Shown: positions 9,083 to 18,075 of the stretch, in pieces
Numbering within the stretch: position 1 is the first letter of the stretch
Layout of the letters: each line of letters begins with the position of its first letter
DNA from: Herminiimonas sp. CN
GTDB lineage: Bacteria; Pseudomonadota; Gammaproteobacteria; Burkholderiales; Burkholderiaceae_D
Length of the DNA: 62,101 bases
Reading direction: 5' to 3'
NCBI RefSeq assembly: GCF_000622895.1
Contig: NZ_AVCC01000009.1
Span: 1 to 62,101, forward strand
Notes under the pieces: model-generated
Seen by the model: only the letters and a program-made list of their open reading frames with translations
Databases searched by the model: none
Told to the model about the DNA's origin: nothing
Program-made: the position numbers and the translations under genes

Positions 9083-10306
9083 ATGCCCGCCTTCCGCTAC
9101 GAAGCCGTGAATGCCACTGGCGCCACCAGCAAGGGCGTGCTGAACGCCGACAGCGCCCGCGCCGCGCGCGCCGATTTGCGCCAGCAGGGTTTGACGCCGA
9201 TTGCGGTGGAGCCGATTGCGGCCCAGGTCGATGCCAGCGGCCAGCAGCGCCGCCGGCACGGCTTCGGCGAGCGCCTGTCCTCGAATGAACTGTCGCTGTT
9301 TACGCGCCAGATGGCCAGCCTGCTGGAAGCCAGCCTGCCGCTGGAACAGGCGTTTTCCGCGTTGCTGGAGCAGGCCGAGCGGCCGTATGTGCGCGACCTG
9401 ATCGCGTCGATCCGCTCCGAAGTGATGGGCGGCGCATCGCTGTCGGACGCATTGGCGCGCCATCCGCGCGATTTTGCCGAAATTTACCGCGCGCTGGTCG
9501 CCTCCGGCGAGCAGATCGGCCAGCTGGCGCGGGTGCTGTCGCGGCTGGCCGACTTTATCGAACGGCGCAATGCGCTGGTGCAAAAGGTCAGGCTGGCCTT
9601 CACCTACCCGGCCATCGTCTCGGTGGTGGCGTTCGCCATCGTGATCTTCTTGCTGACCTACGTGGTGCCGCAAATCGTCTCGGTGTTCGCCAATACCAAG
9701 CAGAAGCTGCCGCTGCTGACGGTGCTGATGCTGGCGATTTCCGATTTTGTCCGGCATTACGGTCTGGTGGTGTTGCTGCTCATCATCGCGCTGGGTTTCG
9801 CCTGGCGCGCCGCGCTGAAGAATCCTGCCACCAGGATGCGCTGGCACAGCTGGCTGCTGACTGCGCCGCTGTATGGCAAGTTCGAGCGCAGCCTGAACAC
9901 GTCGCGCTTTGCCAGCACGCTGGCGATCACGATCGGTTCCGGGGTGCCGATCCTGCGCGCGCTGCAGACCAGCCGCGATACGCTGTCGAATGTCGCGATG
10001 CGCGAGCAGGTCGAGGAAGCCGCCGCGGCGGTGCGCGAAGGCGTCAGCCTGGCGCGCGCGCTGTCGGCGCGCCAGCATTTCCCGCCGATGTTGATCCACA
10101 TGATCCGCGCCGGCGAAGCCACCGGCGAATTGCCGGCGATGCTGGAGCGCGCGGCGACAGCGCAGGAGCAGGATCTGGAGCGCCGCACGCTGACCATCGC
10201 CGGCCTGCTGGAGCCGGCGCTGATCCTGATCATGGGCGTGGTGGTGCTGCTGATCGTGCTGGCGGTGCTGATGCCGATCATCGAGATCAATCAGCTGGTG
10301 CATTAA
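9083..10306 (+). CDS. gspF: Type II secretion inner-membrane protein GspF
   Basis: Polytopic platform protein of 407 residues with two tandem GspF cytoplasmic domains. Membrane segments are near residues 172-195, 225-245 and 378-400. LFTRQMASLLEASLPLEQA and MLIHMIRAGEATGELPAML are the repeated family signatures. It is co-transcribed with gspE and followed after 23 bases by gspC. Confidence 0.96.
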   Translation: MPAFRYEAVNATGATSKGVLNADSARAARADLRQQGLTPIAVEPIAAQVDASGQQRRRHGFGERLSSNELSLFTRQMASLLEASLPLEQAFSALLEQAERPYVRDLIASIRSEVMGGASLSDALARHPRDFAEIYRALVASGEQIGQLARVLSRLADFIERRNALVQKVRLAFTYPAIVSVVAFAIVIFLLTYVVPQIVSVFANTKQKLPLLTVLMLAISDFVRHYGLVVLLLIIALGFAWRAALKNPATRMRWHSWLLTAPLYGKFERSLNTSRFASTLAITIGSGVPILRALQTSRDTLSNVAMREQVEEAAAAVREGVSLARALSARQHFPPMLIHMIRAGEATGELPAMLERAATAQEQDLERRTLTIAGLLEPALILIMGVVVLLIVLAVLMPIIEINQLVH

Positions 10307-10329
10307 TCCTATGCGTAGAAAGAGATGAG

Positions 10330-10902
10330 ATGAAGCGCTTGCCCTGGTTTGCCAGTTTCGCGATGTTCCTCGTACTGTGCGCGTCGGTCGCCTATTGGGC
10401 CATGCAACTGTTGCAGCCGCCGCCGCGCGCGGTGGCGGCTGTGCCGCAGGCGGAGCCGCCCGAGCCGTCGCCGGATGCCGCCCGCGGCTTGTTCGGTGGC
10501 AGCGCGGTAGCCAGCCTGGCCAGCAATTACCAGCTCAAGGGGGTGGTCGCGGCGGTGCGGCGCGAGGATAGCGTCGCCATCCTGTCGGCCGACAGCAAGC
10601 CGGCCAAGGCAGTGGCCGCCGGCGGCGAGCTGACGCCGGGCGTGATAGTCAGGGAAGTCCATCCGCAGTACGTGCTGCTGTCGGAGTCCGGCGCCATCAA
10701 GCGGGTCGAGCTGGCGGTCCCGGTCAAGGGTCAGGCCGGGGCGGAGCTGCCACTCAAGGCGCCGTCAGTGGTGACTCCGGGCACGTCCTCGGTGCGCCCA
10801 ACCACGCTGGTGCCCGGCCCGGACACCAATCCCCCGCCAGCCGTCCCGCCAGGGCCGCAGCCCAGCTTGCAGCCCCAGCCGGCGGTGCCGGCAGGAAAGT
10901 GA
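10330..10902 (+). CDS. gspC: Type II secretion protein GspC
   Basis: Bitopic inner-membrane protein of 190 residues linking the platform to the secretin. An N-terminal membrane segment (FASFAMFLVLCASVAYWAM) is followed by the homology region: LASNYQLKGVVAA, then SKPAKAVAAGGELTPGV and YVLLSESGAIKRVEL. The C-terminal third is proline-rich with no visible PDZ or coiled-coil domain. It is the last gene of the operon, whereas in the classic enterobacterial order gspC comes first. Confidence 0.88.
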   Translation: MKRLPWFASFAMFLVLCASVAYWAMQLLQPPPRAVAAVPQAEPPEPSPDAARGLFGGSAVASLASNYQLKGVVAAVRREDSVAILSADSKPAKAVAAGGELTPGVIVREVHPQYVLLSESGAIKRVELAVPVKGQAGAELPLKAPSVVTPGTSSVRPTTLVPGPDTNPPPAVPPGPQPSLQPQPAVPAGK

Positions 10903-10911
10903 TCGCGTTTT

Positions 10912-10998
10912 GGTACATTAAGCATACATGCATAGGTATATTTAATACGCCAATCAAATTTGGCGAAAATCGTACTGTTTTTGCCTATACCCTATAAT
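10912..10998 (-). repeat. Dispersed AT-rich intergenic element, copy 1
   Basis: Read on the minus strand, it has the left box GGGTATAG (10985-10992), the middle block TTAAATATACC and the right box TGTATGCTT. The distance from GTAT of the left box to the right box is 62 bases. The right half is palindromic around ATGCAT. It lies between the convergent gspC and hslU genes. Confidence 0.75.
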
Positions 10999-11000
10999 TT

Positions 11001-12338
11001 TTAGAGGATGTAGCGGGCCAGGTCGTCATCGACCGACAGCGCGCCCAGTCGTTCATTGACGTAGGCGGCGTCGATCGAAACCACCTTGCCGCTGGTTTCG
11101 CTGGCTGCAAATGAAATCTCCTCCAGCAGCTTTTCCATCACCGTGTAGAGGCGGCGGGCGCCGATGTTCTCGGTCTTTTCATTGACCGAAAAGGCGATTT
11201 CGGCCAGCTGGCGGATGCCGTCCGGGGTGAAGCTGATCTGCACTTCCTCGGTCGCCAGCAAGGCTTCGTACTGCTTGGTCAGGCAGGCGTCGGTGGAGGT
11301 CAGGATGCATTCGAAGTCGGCAATCGACAGCGATTCCAGCTCGACCCGGATCGGGAACCGCCCCTGCAGCTCCGGAATCAGGTCGGACGGCTTGGCCAAG
11401 TGGAAGGCGCCGGAAGCGATGAACAGGATGTGGTCGGTCTTGATCATGCCGTACTTGGTATTGACGGTGGTGCCTTCGACCAGCGGCAGCAGGTCGCGCT
11501 GCACGCCGGCGCGCGAGACTTCGGCGCCGCCGGCTTCGGAGCGCGAGGCGATCTTGTCGATCTCGTCCAGGAACACGATGCCGTTTTGTTCGACGTTGGC
11601 GATCGCCTGCTGCTTGAGTTCCTCGTCGTTGACCAGCTTGACCGCTTCTTCCTCGATCAGCACTTTCATCGCGTCCCTGATCTTCATCTTGCGCGCCTTC
11701 TTGCGCGCATTGCCCAGGCCGGAGAACATGGTCTTGATCTGCTCGGTCATTTCCTCCATGCCGGGCGGCGCCATGATTTCCATCTGCGGCGCGGCGTCGG
11801 CGACTTCGAGCTCGATCTCGTTGTCGTCAAGCGCGCCTTCGCGCAGGCGCTTGCGGAAGGTCTGGCGCGTGGTGTTGCTTTTCTGCGCATCGGCCTCGGG
11901 GTGCGCATTCAGGCCGAAATCGCGCGCCGGCGGCACCAGGATGTCGATGATGCGGTCTTCCGCCGCGTCTTCGGCGCGGGCCCGCACCTTGCGGGTGGCA
12001 GCCTCGCGGGTCTGCTTGATGCCGATGTCGACCAGGTCGCGGATGATGGTGTCGACGTCGCGCCCGACATAGCCGACTTCGGTGAATTTGGTGGCTTCGA
12101 TCTTGATGAAGGGCGCATCGGCCAGCCGTGCCAGGCGGCGCGCGATTTCGGTCTTGCCGACGCCGGTAGGGCCGATCATCAGGATGTTCTTGGGCGTGAT
12201 TTCGTGCCGCAGCGGCTCCGCCACCTGCTGGCGGCGCCAGCGGTTGCGCAGTGCAATGGCGACCGCGCGCTTGGCGTTGCCCTGGCCGACCACGTGCTTG
12301 TCGAGTTCGGAGACGATTTCTTGGGGAGTCATGTTCAT
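11001..12338 (-). CDS. hslU: HslU, ATPase subunit of the HslVU protease
   Basis: AAA+ unfoldase (445 residues) that feeds substrates to the HslV peptidase. The N-terminus [17 protein letters not shown], Walker [10 protein letters not shown] near residues 56-64, Walker [14 protein letters not shown] near 253, and the sensor/arginine region [20 protein letters not shown] are all family hallmarks. The C-terminal RYIL tail, which docks into HslV, is intact. It follows hslV by six bases in one operon, so the heat-shock promoter upstream of hslV should drive it too. Confidence 0.97.
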   Translation of the reverse strand: MNMTPQEIVSELDKHVVGQGNAKRAVAIALRNRWRRQQVAEPLRHEITPKNILMIGPTGVGKTEIARRLARLADAPFIKIEATKFTEVGYVGRDVDTIIRDLVDIGIKQTREAATRKVRARAEDAAEDRIIDILVPPARDFGLNAHPEADAQKSNTTRQTFRKRLREGALDDNEIELEVADAAPQMEIMAPPGMEEMTEQIKTMFSGLGNARKKARKMKIRDAMKVLIEEEAVKLVNDEELKQQAIANVEQNGIVFLDEIDKIASRSEAGGAEVSRAGVQRDLLPLVEGTTVNTKYGMIKTDHILFIASGAFHLAKPSDLIPELQGRFPIRVELESLSIADFECILTSTDACLTKQYEALLATEEVQISFTPDGIRQLAEIAFSVNEKTENIGARRLYTVMEKLLEEISFAASETSGKVVSIDAAYVNERLGALSVDDDLARYIL

Positions 12339-12344
12339 GGCGGT

Positions 12345-12881
12345 TCAGTCCAGCGTTTCGATGGTGTGCGACAGGTTGGTGTAGATGCAGAGTTCGCCGG
12401 CGATGGTCAGCGATTTCTTGACGATGTCGAGCGGCGCCAGCTCGGTGTTTTCCTGCAGCGCCTTGGCGGCCGACTGGGCGAAGGTGCCGCCGGAGCCGAT
12501 GGCGCCGATGCCGTCTTCCGGCTCCAGCACGTCGCCGTTGCCGGTGATGACCAGCGTCGATTCGCGGTCGGCCACCAGCAGCATCGCTTCCAGCCGGCGC
12601 AGCATGCGGTCGGTGCGCCAGTCCTTGGCCAGCTCGACCGAGGCGCGCATCAGGTGGCCCTGGTGTTTTTCCAGCTTGGCTTCGAAGCGTTCGATCAGCG
12701 TGAAGGCGTCGGCGGTGCCGCCGGCGAAACCGGCCAGCACTTTGCCGTGGTAGAGCTTGCGCACCTTGCGGGCGGTGCCCTTCATGACGATATTGCCGAG
12801 CGTGACCTGACCGTCGCCGCCGAGCGCGACAATATTGCCGCGCCGTACCGACAGGATGGTGGTGCCGTGAAATTGTTCCAT
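12345..12881 (-). CDS. hslV: HslV, peptidase subunit of the HslVU protease
   Basis: Proteasome-like threonine peptidase of 178 residues. The start MEQFHG followed by TTILSVRR fits autocatalytic removal of a short propeptide to expose the catalytic Thr. Further hallmarks are [25 protein letters not shown] and [22 protein letters not shown] at 12881 is preceded by GAGGTAAGC and is preferred over the longer upstream open frame. First gene of the hslVU operon. Confidence 0.97.
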   Translation of the reverse strand: MEQFHGTTILSVRRGNIVALGGDGQVTLGNIVMKGTARKVRKLYHGKVLAGFAGGTADAFTLIERFEAKLEKHQGHLMRASVELAKDWRTDRMLRRLEAMLLVADRESTLVITGNGDVLEPEDGIGAIGSGGTFAQSAAKALQENTELAPLDIVKKSLTIAGELCIYTNLSHTIETLD

Positions 12882-12963
12882 GCTTACCTCAAAAAATCTG
12901 TGGACCCGAGGAAACATGCCTGCGCTGCAAGATTCGGCGCAAGCATGCGTTGATTGATGAAAA

Positions 12964-12989
12964 GTGGGGACGCGCCAGCCGATTGCAAG
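12964..12989 (-). promoter_or_regulatory. Candidate sigma-32 (heat-shock) promoter for hslVU
   Basis: On the minus strand the sequence reads CTTGCAA, exactly 13 bases, then CCCCAC. The RpoH consensus is CTTGAAA with a 13-15 base spacer and CCCCAT. It lies about 83 bases upstream of the hslV start and in the gap after the STAS gene. hslVU is a classic RpoH regulon member, so position and sequence agree. Confidence 0.72.
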
Positions 12990-12999
12990 ATGATTGAAG

Positions 13000-14337
13000 T
13001 CAGCCCTTGTGCGGGATGATGCGGGCGATTTCCTTCAAACCCATGACGTTGAGCAGGGCTGCAACCAGGTAGTTGACCTCATGGAATTCGATGATCCTGT
13101 CATTGCCGGCCAGCGGCACCAGCCCGGTCAGAAGTTGCCCGGATGCAGTGAAATCGATGCGCTTCAGTTGCGCACAGTCGAGCATGACGGTCTCGCGGTC
13201 GGCAGCGAAGGCAGCGATCGCTTCCAGCAGTTGCCGGGTGTCGCCGGCTACCAGAGGCGGCATCAGGAAACGCTCCGGCTGGCTGACGGCAGCGGTTTGA
13301 CCGACCGACGGAGCGACCCGGACGAGCGGTGCTTCAAACGCAGGAGGCGAGATTTCGAAGGTGATGCAATAGTCGATGCTGCTCTCCTCGAACTCCTGTT
13401 CCCGGTCCAGTCGCCGCAACAGTTCCAGCAGCAAGAGCCAGGGAGCGGCGCTGGCCTTGCGCCGCCCGGTTTGCAGGGTGGATTTGATGCGCTCGATCAG
13501 GTGGGGCGCCCCCGGCAGGATCAGGTCATGGTCGGATTGGTGCAGGTTGCGCAAGAGTTGCAGCAGCAGAGTGCAACCGGCCGGATCGATCTCGCGGATG
13601 CGGCCGAAGTCGAGCTGCAAGACCCGGCTTGACGCGCTCAATTGTTGCGCCTGCTCAATCTGGCGCGCGCTGCTGTGATCCAGCACCGGCGGGAAAACCA
13701 CGCTTGGCTGGCCGGACGCCGGCACCGCAGACGGCGCTTGCTGCGCGCTGTCGCGCCATGCCGGCGGCGAGGTTTCAAAACGGCCGATGTAATCGGTCGA
13801 GAGACGGTCGAACGCCTGCTGCTGGCCGCTGAGTTGATACAGGTCGAACAGCAGCAGATAGGCGTGTTTGGCGTCGGCGACGGGTGCCTCTTCCAGGATC
13901 GCGTTTTGCAGCAATTGTTCGGCCAGTACCTGCTGGCCGTTCGCAAACAGGATTGCGGCTTCTTCAACTGCCGGGGGCGGCAGGGCTGCCGCCAGTGCGC
14001 CAGCGGCGCCGGACCGGCTGTCGTCGAACAGGATTTCAGTCGAGGCATCCATCAGTTGCACGGTGTTATTGAATGCGCTGGCTTGGCCCGCGACGTTCGC
14101 GGCGCCTGGCTTGTGACGGATGCTGAGATTGGCGTCAAGATCGAGCGTCATCGCCGATTCGATCGCATCGATCTTCAGTTCGGTGGCGCGGGCGGCGTTG
14201 CGCTGATCGAATTGTGTGCTGCCGCTGCGTCCGACCGCACCGTTCATACGCATGCTGCCGTCGCACGCGCGAGTGTTCGCAGCCGGTGCGTCGGCCTGCG
14301 CCTGCTGCTTCTTGCCGAAAAGAGAAAAAATCTTCAC
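13000..14337 (-). CDS. STAS-domain protein of unknown role
   Basis: 445-residue soluble protein. The C-terminal 110 residues ([20 protein letters not shown], then [23 protein letters not shown]) match the STAS fold seen in anti-sigma antagonists. A second STAS-like stretch ([20 protein letters not shown]) sits near residues 235-290, and between the STAS-like units are segments resembling tetratricopeptide-type helices that mention alternate copies of [17 protein letters not shown] and [17 protein letters not shown]. These two short duplicated motifs indicate internal duplication. The N-terminus has KKQQAQAD and no signal peptide. Function is unknown; a regulatory scaffold is plausible. Confidence 0.75.
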   Translation of the reverse strand: MKIFSLFGKKQQAQADAPAANTRACDGSMRMNGAVGRSGSTQFDQRNAARATELKIDAIESAMTLDLDANLSIRHKPGAANVAGQASAFNNTVQLMDASTEILFDDSRSGAAGALAAALPPPAVEEAAILFANGQQVLAEQLLQNAILEEAPVADAKHAYLLLFDLYQLSGQQQAFDRLSTDYIGRFETSPPAWRDSAQQAPSAVPASGQPSVVFPPVLDHSSARQIEQAQQLSASSRVLQLDFGRIREIDPAGCTLLLQLLRNLHQSDHDLILPGAPHLIERIKSTLQTGRRKASAAPWLLLLELLRRLDREQEFEESSIDYCITFEISPPAFEAPLVRVAPSVGQTAAVSQPERFLMPPLVAGDTRQLLEAIAAFAADRETVMLDCAQLKRIDFTASGQLLTGLVPLAGNDRIIEFHEVNYLVAALLNVMGLKEIARIIPHKG

Positions 14338-14615
14338 GTTATGCGGGCCTCACCGGTGTGCGCGTTTTCTGCAATGGGAAGTTCTGCGATGCGGTTGGAT
14401 GAATGATGTCAAAAATACCATAAGACATCCGGCGGTAATTTTGCGTTTGCGCAATGTTGTTGAGGGTTAACGATGGAGAGCATCGCTGCAGTGTACATGC
14501 ACGATGATTTTCGCTCAAAAATTTCCTGTTGGAAATTATTTTTGATGGGAGCTTTGGGTGCTGGATCGGTCGGGCGGCAGCGGGTGCGGGTGCGGAAAAT
14601 GGGGGAATGCTTGCA
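14338..14615. other. Intergenic region between the STAS gene and dksA
   Basis: No gene is supported here. It contains an inverted repeat, AAATTTCC TGTT GGAAATT, flanked by A and T runs (about 14517-14548), which could act as a terminator in either direction or as AT-rich promoter DNA for the STAS gene. A 48-codon open frame from 14473 has no family resemblance or ribosome binding site. Confidence 0.4.
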
Positions 14616-14663
14616 CTGACATCCTCCCGAAACGCGGAGAATGTCAGCAAAACGCCCGGGCGT
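14616..14663 (-). terminator. Tandem terminator hairpins after dksA
   Basis: Immediately after the dksA stop, on the minus strand, comes the palindrome ACGCCCGGGCGT followed by TTTT (14652-14663). A longer hairpin with stem CTGACAT/ATGTCAG and inner CTCC/GGAG pairs (14616-14647) follows. The first looks like an intrinsic terminator and the second a back-up or stabilising hairpin. Confidence 0.65.
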
Positions 14664-14664
14664 C

Positions 14665-15120
14665 TTAGTCGCCGTACAGCTTTTGCTTGAGTTCGCGCCG
14701 CTGCTGCGCTTCCAGCGACAGGGTTGCAGTCGGGCGGGCCAGCAGGCGCGGAATGCCGATTGCCTCGCCGGTTTCCTCGCACCAGCCGTAATCGCCTTCA
14801 TCGATTCTGGCAATCGATTGCTGGACTTTCTTGATCAGCTTGCGCTCGCGGTCGCGGGTGCGCAATTCCAGCGCATGTTCTTCCTCGATCGTGGCGCGGT
14901 CGGCCGGGTCCGGCACCAGCACGGTTTCGCGCAAATGTTCGGTGGTGTCGTCGGCGTTTTGCAGCAGCTCTTTCTCGAGCTGCTTCAGGCGTGCCCTGAA
15001 AAAGGCCAGCTGCGCCTCGTTCATGTAATCCTTCTCGCCCATCTTGAGGATTTGCTCTTCCGTGAGAAGGGGGGCGGTTGCGTTGGCGTCGGCAGTGGGT
15101 TGTTTGGTTTTGGTTGTCAC
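14665..15120 (-). CDS. dksA: RNA polymerase-binding transcription factor DksA (cysteine-poor type)
   Basis: 151 residues, the same length as E. coli DksA. It binds the secondary channel of RNA polymerase and works with ppGpp. The coiled-coil tip DPADRATIEEE keeps Asp71, Asp74 and Ala76. The C4 zinc-finger positions 114, 117, 135 and 138 read Cys, Thr, Ser, Ala, so only one of four cysteines remains and classical zinc binding is not expected. ARPTATLSLEAQQ is otherwise well conserved. The start is GTG at 15120. I believe this form is common in betaproteobacteria, so it is probably the main DksA and not a second copy. Confidence 0.93.
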   Translation of the reverse strand: MTTKTKQPTADANATAPLLTEEQILKMGEKDYMNEAQLAFFRARLKQLEKELLQNADDTTEHLRETVLVPDPADRATIEEEHALELRTRDRERKLIKKVQQSIARIDEGDYGWCEETGEAIGIPRLLARPTATLSLEAQQRRELKQKLYGD

Positions 15121-15385
15121 TTCGCTTGCTTTCGATGCAGGTTCAAATAATTTTATCCGCTAATCCGGCCACTGTATCGTTCATCGAGGCGCTGCCGGAA
15201 CAGATTCGCTCACATTGTCACTATGCCCGAAGATCTAACGACCGGCAGGCTACTGTAGCAGACTTCCTGGCGCTTACGTTGATAATCCCCACCTTTCAGC
15301 GCGATGTTGCCAGTGCCGTTTTTTGGGGGCTAACATGTTGTTTTCAGGAGTAAATTTTGTTCATACTGCCAAAAACGCCGATAGT

Positions 15386-16417
15386 TTATACCAAACACTG
15401 CTCCAGGCCTTTGATAATTGTCTCTTTCGGCAGATTTTGACCGATAAACACCATCTTGCTGCTGCGAATTTCGTCCTCCGCCCATTTGCCGCCGATGTCG
15501 GTGCCCATCAATTGGTGCACGCCCTGGAACAGTACCTTGCGGTCCGCCCCTTCCATCAGCAGCACGCCTTTGTAGCGCAGCATGCGCGGCCCGAAAACCT
15601 GCACGATGCCGCCCAGGAACTCGTCCAGCAGCGCGGTGTTGAACGGGCGTTCGCTTTTGAATACGAACGAGGAAATATTGTCGCTGTGATGCGCGTGGTG
15701 GTGGTCGTGGTGCGCATGGTCGCAGCCGGGCGCGCACGCATGTTCTGCCTCGGCCGCTTCGGCGGCCAGGAATTCGGGGTCGATTTCCAGTTTTTCGTTG
15801 AGGTTGAAGCCGCGGATGTCGAGCAGTTCGGCAATCGGCGCCCGGCCGAAATCGGCGGTGCCGACCGGCGCGCGCGGATTGATGCGCTTGATGCGGCTGG
15901 TCAGCGCGGCGACTTCGGCCGCGCTGGCCAGATCGGTTTTCGATAGCAGGATGCGGTCGGCAAAGCCGACCTGGCGCTGCGCCTCTTCGTGCGCATCGAG
16001 CTGTTGCATCGCGTGGCGCGCATCGACCACGGTGATGATCGCGTCCAGCATGTAGGACAGTGCGACTTCCTCATCCATGAAAAAGGTCTGTGCCACCGGC
16101 CCCGGATTGGCCAGGCCGGTGGTTTCGATCACCAGCCGGTCGAACTGCAGCAGGCCGTCTGCGCGCTTTTGCGCCAGGCCGGTCAGCGCCACGATCAGGT
16201 CGCCGCGCACCGTGCAGCAGATGCAGCCGTTGTTCATTTCGACGATCTGCTCGCTGCTGTCCTGCACCAGGATTTCGTTGTCGATGTTTTCCTGGCCGAA
16301 CTCGTTTTCGATCACGGCGATTTTGTGGCCGTGGTTTTCCTGCAGGATGCGGTTGAGCAGAGTGGTTTTGCCGGCGCCGAGAAAGCCGGTCAGAATCGTG
16401 GTCGGGATCAGTGCCAT
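15386..16417 (-). CDS. COG0523 (CobW/ZNG) family metal-chaperone GTPase
   Basis: G3E-family GTPase of 343 residues that likely delivers zinc or another metal. The P-loop GFLGAGKTT spans residues 11-19, the metal motif CICC (Cys65, Cys67, Cys68) is intact, SKTDL serves as the guanine-specificity element, and a histidine-rich linker lies at about 225-246. The C-terminal part is a CobW_C domain. ATG at 16417 is chosen over TTG at 16438. Its downstream neighbour dksA and upstream neighbour, a Fur-family gene, suggest a link to zinc supply (inference). Confidence 0.9.
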   Translation of the reverse strand: MALIPTTILTGFLGAGKTTLLNRILQENHGHKIAVIENEFGQENIDNEILVQDSSEQIVEMNNGCICCTVRGDLIVALTGLAQKRADGLLQFDRLVIETTGLANPGPVAQTFFMDEEVALSYMLDAIITVVDARHAMQQLDAHEEAQRQVGFADRILLSKTDLASAAEVAALTSRIKRINPRAPVGTADFGRAPIAELLDIRGFNLNEKLEIDPEFLAAEAAEAEHACAPGCDHAHHDHHHAHHSDNISSFVFKSERPFNTALLDEFLGGIVQVFGPRMLRYKGVLLMEGADRKVLFQGVHQLMGTDIGGKWAEDEIRSSKMVFIGQNLPKETIIKGLEQCLV

Positions 16418-16444
16418 AGTGTGTGCCGTTGAAAACAATGGAAA

Positions 16445-17017
16445 TTATTGCGGTTGCCGCGCGCATTCGGCGCACCAGCCCTTGATGGTCAGTTCGATGT
16501 CGTGGCTTTGAAAGCCGGGACCGAGGTTGTCCTGCAGCACCGCCTGCAATTGCTGGCGCAGCGTCGATTGCCGGCACGCCGATTGCGACAACATATCGGA
16601 CACCAGGTCGGTCTCGCCGTCCACATTCAGGCAAAACACCTTGGCGCAGCGGGTGCACTTGAAATGCCCGTGCTGGTGTTGCGCGGGCGCTCCCTGCCCC
16701 ACGGCCGCGCCGCCGCGTTCGGAATGCTCGCTGCCGGCGCTGTAGCGGAATACCCGATCGTCGCCGGCGATCTTGTGGGTCAGGCCGGCTTCGATCAGGC
16801 AATCCAGCGCCCGGTACAGGGTGACGCGATCCATTTCGGCAAACGACTCCTGCATATCCTGGTGCGACAGCGCACGCGGCGCGTCGAGCAAGGCGGTCAG
16901 CACTTTCACGCGTGCCGGCGTGACCCGCACCGCGACCGCGCGCAGCCGCGCTTCCGCTTCGGTGCGTGCAGGTTCCAGGGGCTTGCCGCGGCCGGCGACA
17001 GGGGGTGTCGTGTTCAT
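16445..17017 (-). CDS. Fur-family transcriptional regulator (Zur-like)
   Basis: 190 residues. The winged-helix DNA-binding part contains SHQDMQESFAEMDRVTLYRA, where the recognition helix RVTLYRAL is typical of Fur proteins. The C-terminal part has two CxxC pairs (Cys121/124 and Cys182/185) for the structural zinc and an HQHGH metal-sensing segment. Its position next to a COG0523 GTPase favours Zur over Fur, but the sequence alone does not decide. It lies 27 bases upstream of the GTPase on the same strand, so co-transcription is likely. Confidence 0.88.
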   Translation of the reverse strand: MNTTPPVAGRGKPLEPARTEAEARLRAVAVRVTPARVKVLTALLDAPRALSHQDMQESFAEMDRVTLYRALDCLIEAGLTHKIAGDDRVFRYSAGSEHSERGGAAVGQGAPAQHQHGHFKCTRCAKVFCLNVDGETDLVSDMLSQSACRQSTLRQQLQAVLQDNLGPGFQSHDIELTIKGWCAECARQPQ

Positions 17018-17082
17018 TGGTTATGCAGGTCAAAAATCGGTTACGTCTGAAATTATGCCGCAATTGTGCAATCGGGTTGCAA

Positions 17083-18075
17083 TCATCCGCCGTCCGGGGA
17101 TTTTTTCTTCGCGCGCGGGTGGGCGGCGTCATACACGCTGGCCAGCCGCTGAAAATCGAGCGCGGTATAGATCTGGGTGGCGGCCAGCGATTCGTGCCCG
17201 AGCATTTCCTGCACCGCGCGCAGGTCGCCGCTGGACTGCAGCAGATGCGAGGCAAACGAATGGCGCAGCATGTGCGGATGCACGTTGGCCGGGATGCCCA
17301 GCGCCTGCGCCTGCGCCTTGATGCGGATTTGCAGCGTCCGCACCGAGATGCGGCTGCCGCGCTCATTCAAGAATAGCGGGTGCGGATCGAGCCGGACCAG
17401 CGCCGCGCGCGCCGCAATCCACTCCTGCAGCGCCAGCATCGCGCCGCGCCCGACCGGCACGCTGCGCACCTTGCGGCCCTTGCCGGTGACGATCACGTCC
17501 TGCGCCGCGAGATCGATCCAGCCGCTCGAGGTGTACGGCTGGCCGCGCGGCGCGGCCTCATGCGCATACCGGACATCCAGCCCTACCAGTTCCGAAGCCC
17601 GCAGGCCGCTCGAATACAGCAGCTCGAACATCGCCCGGTTGCACAGCCGGGTCGCACTGTCGGCGGCAGTAGCGGGATTGGCGCTGGACACCAGGCGCAC
17701 CGCATCGTCGGCGCCGAGCGCCTGCGGCAGCGTCTTGGCGCGCTTGGGCGCAGTGACGCCGTCGACCGGATTTGATGGCAGCGGCATCTGCTCTGCCAGC
17801 CAGCCGAAAAAGCCGCGCCAGGCCGACAGTTTGCGGGCGATCGAGCGCGCATTCAGGCCCCTGGCATGCAGGCGCGCAGTCAGGTTGCGCACCTGCGCGT
17901 GGTTGGTTGCGGCCAGCGCCGCGCCGTCCAGCATCGCGAGCAGTTCGCGCAGGTCGCGCCCGTAATTGTCGAGGGTGTGCGGCGACAGCTTGCGCTGCGT
18001 CTTCAGGCAGTCCAGATAGCCTGCGATGCGCGCAGCGTCGGCGCTGTCGGCAGGCGCTGCAGGGATGCGATTCAA
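17083..18075 (-). CDS. xerC: Site-specific tyrosine recombinase XerC
   Basis: 330 residues. Resolves chromosome dimers at dif together with XerD at the septum. The catalytic set is complete: Arg159 (SSGLRASELVGL), Lys199 (TGKGRKVR), His268 and Arg271 (HMLRHSFASHLL), His294 (LGHESLAATQIYT) and nucleophile Tyr303. The N-terminal SAM-like core-binding domain covers about residues 15-105. It overlaps the DUF484 gene by four bases. The DUF484-xerC pairing is widely conserved in proteobacteria. Confidence 0.95.
   Translation of the reverse strand: MNRIPAAPADSADAARIAGYLDCLKTQRKLSPHTLDNYGRDLRELLAMLDGAALAATNHAQVRNLTARLHARGLNARSIARKLSAWRGFFGWLAEQMPLPSNPVDGVTAPKRAKTLPQALGADDAVRLVSSANPATAADSATRLCNRAMFELLYSSGLRASELVGLDVRYAHEAAPRGQPYTSSGWIDLAAQDVIVTGKGRKVRSVPVGRGAMLALQEWIAARAALVRLDPHPLFLNERGSRISVRTLQIRIKAQAQALGIPANVHPHMLRHSFASHLLQSSGDLRAVQEMLGHESLAATQIYTALDFQRLASVYDAAHPRAKKKSPDGG

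Noticed and set aside
11400..12953. Long plus-strand open frame across hslU and hslV
   Set aside because: Antisense shadow; hslU and hslV on the minus strand are unmistakable.
14473..14619. Small open frame of 48 codons
   Set aside because: No ribosome binding site, no recognisable product, and it crosses an inverted repeat.
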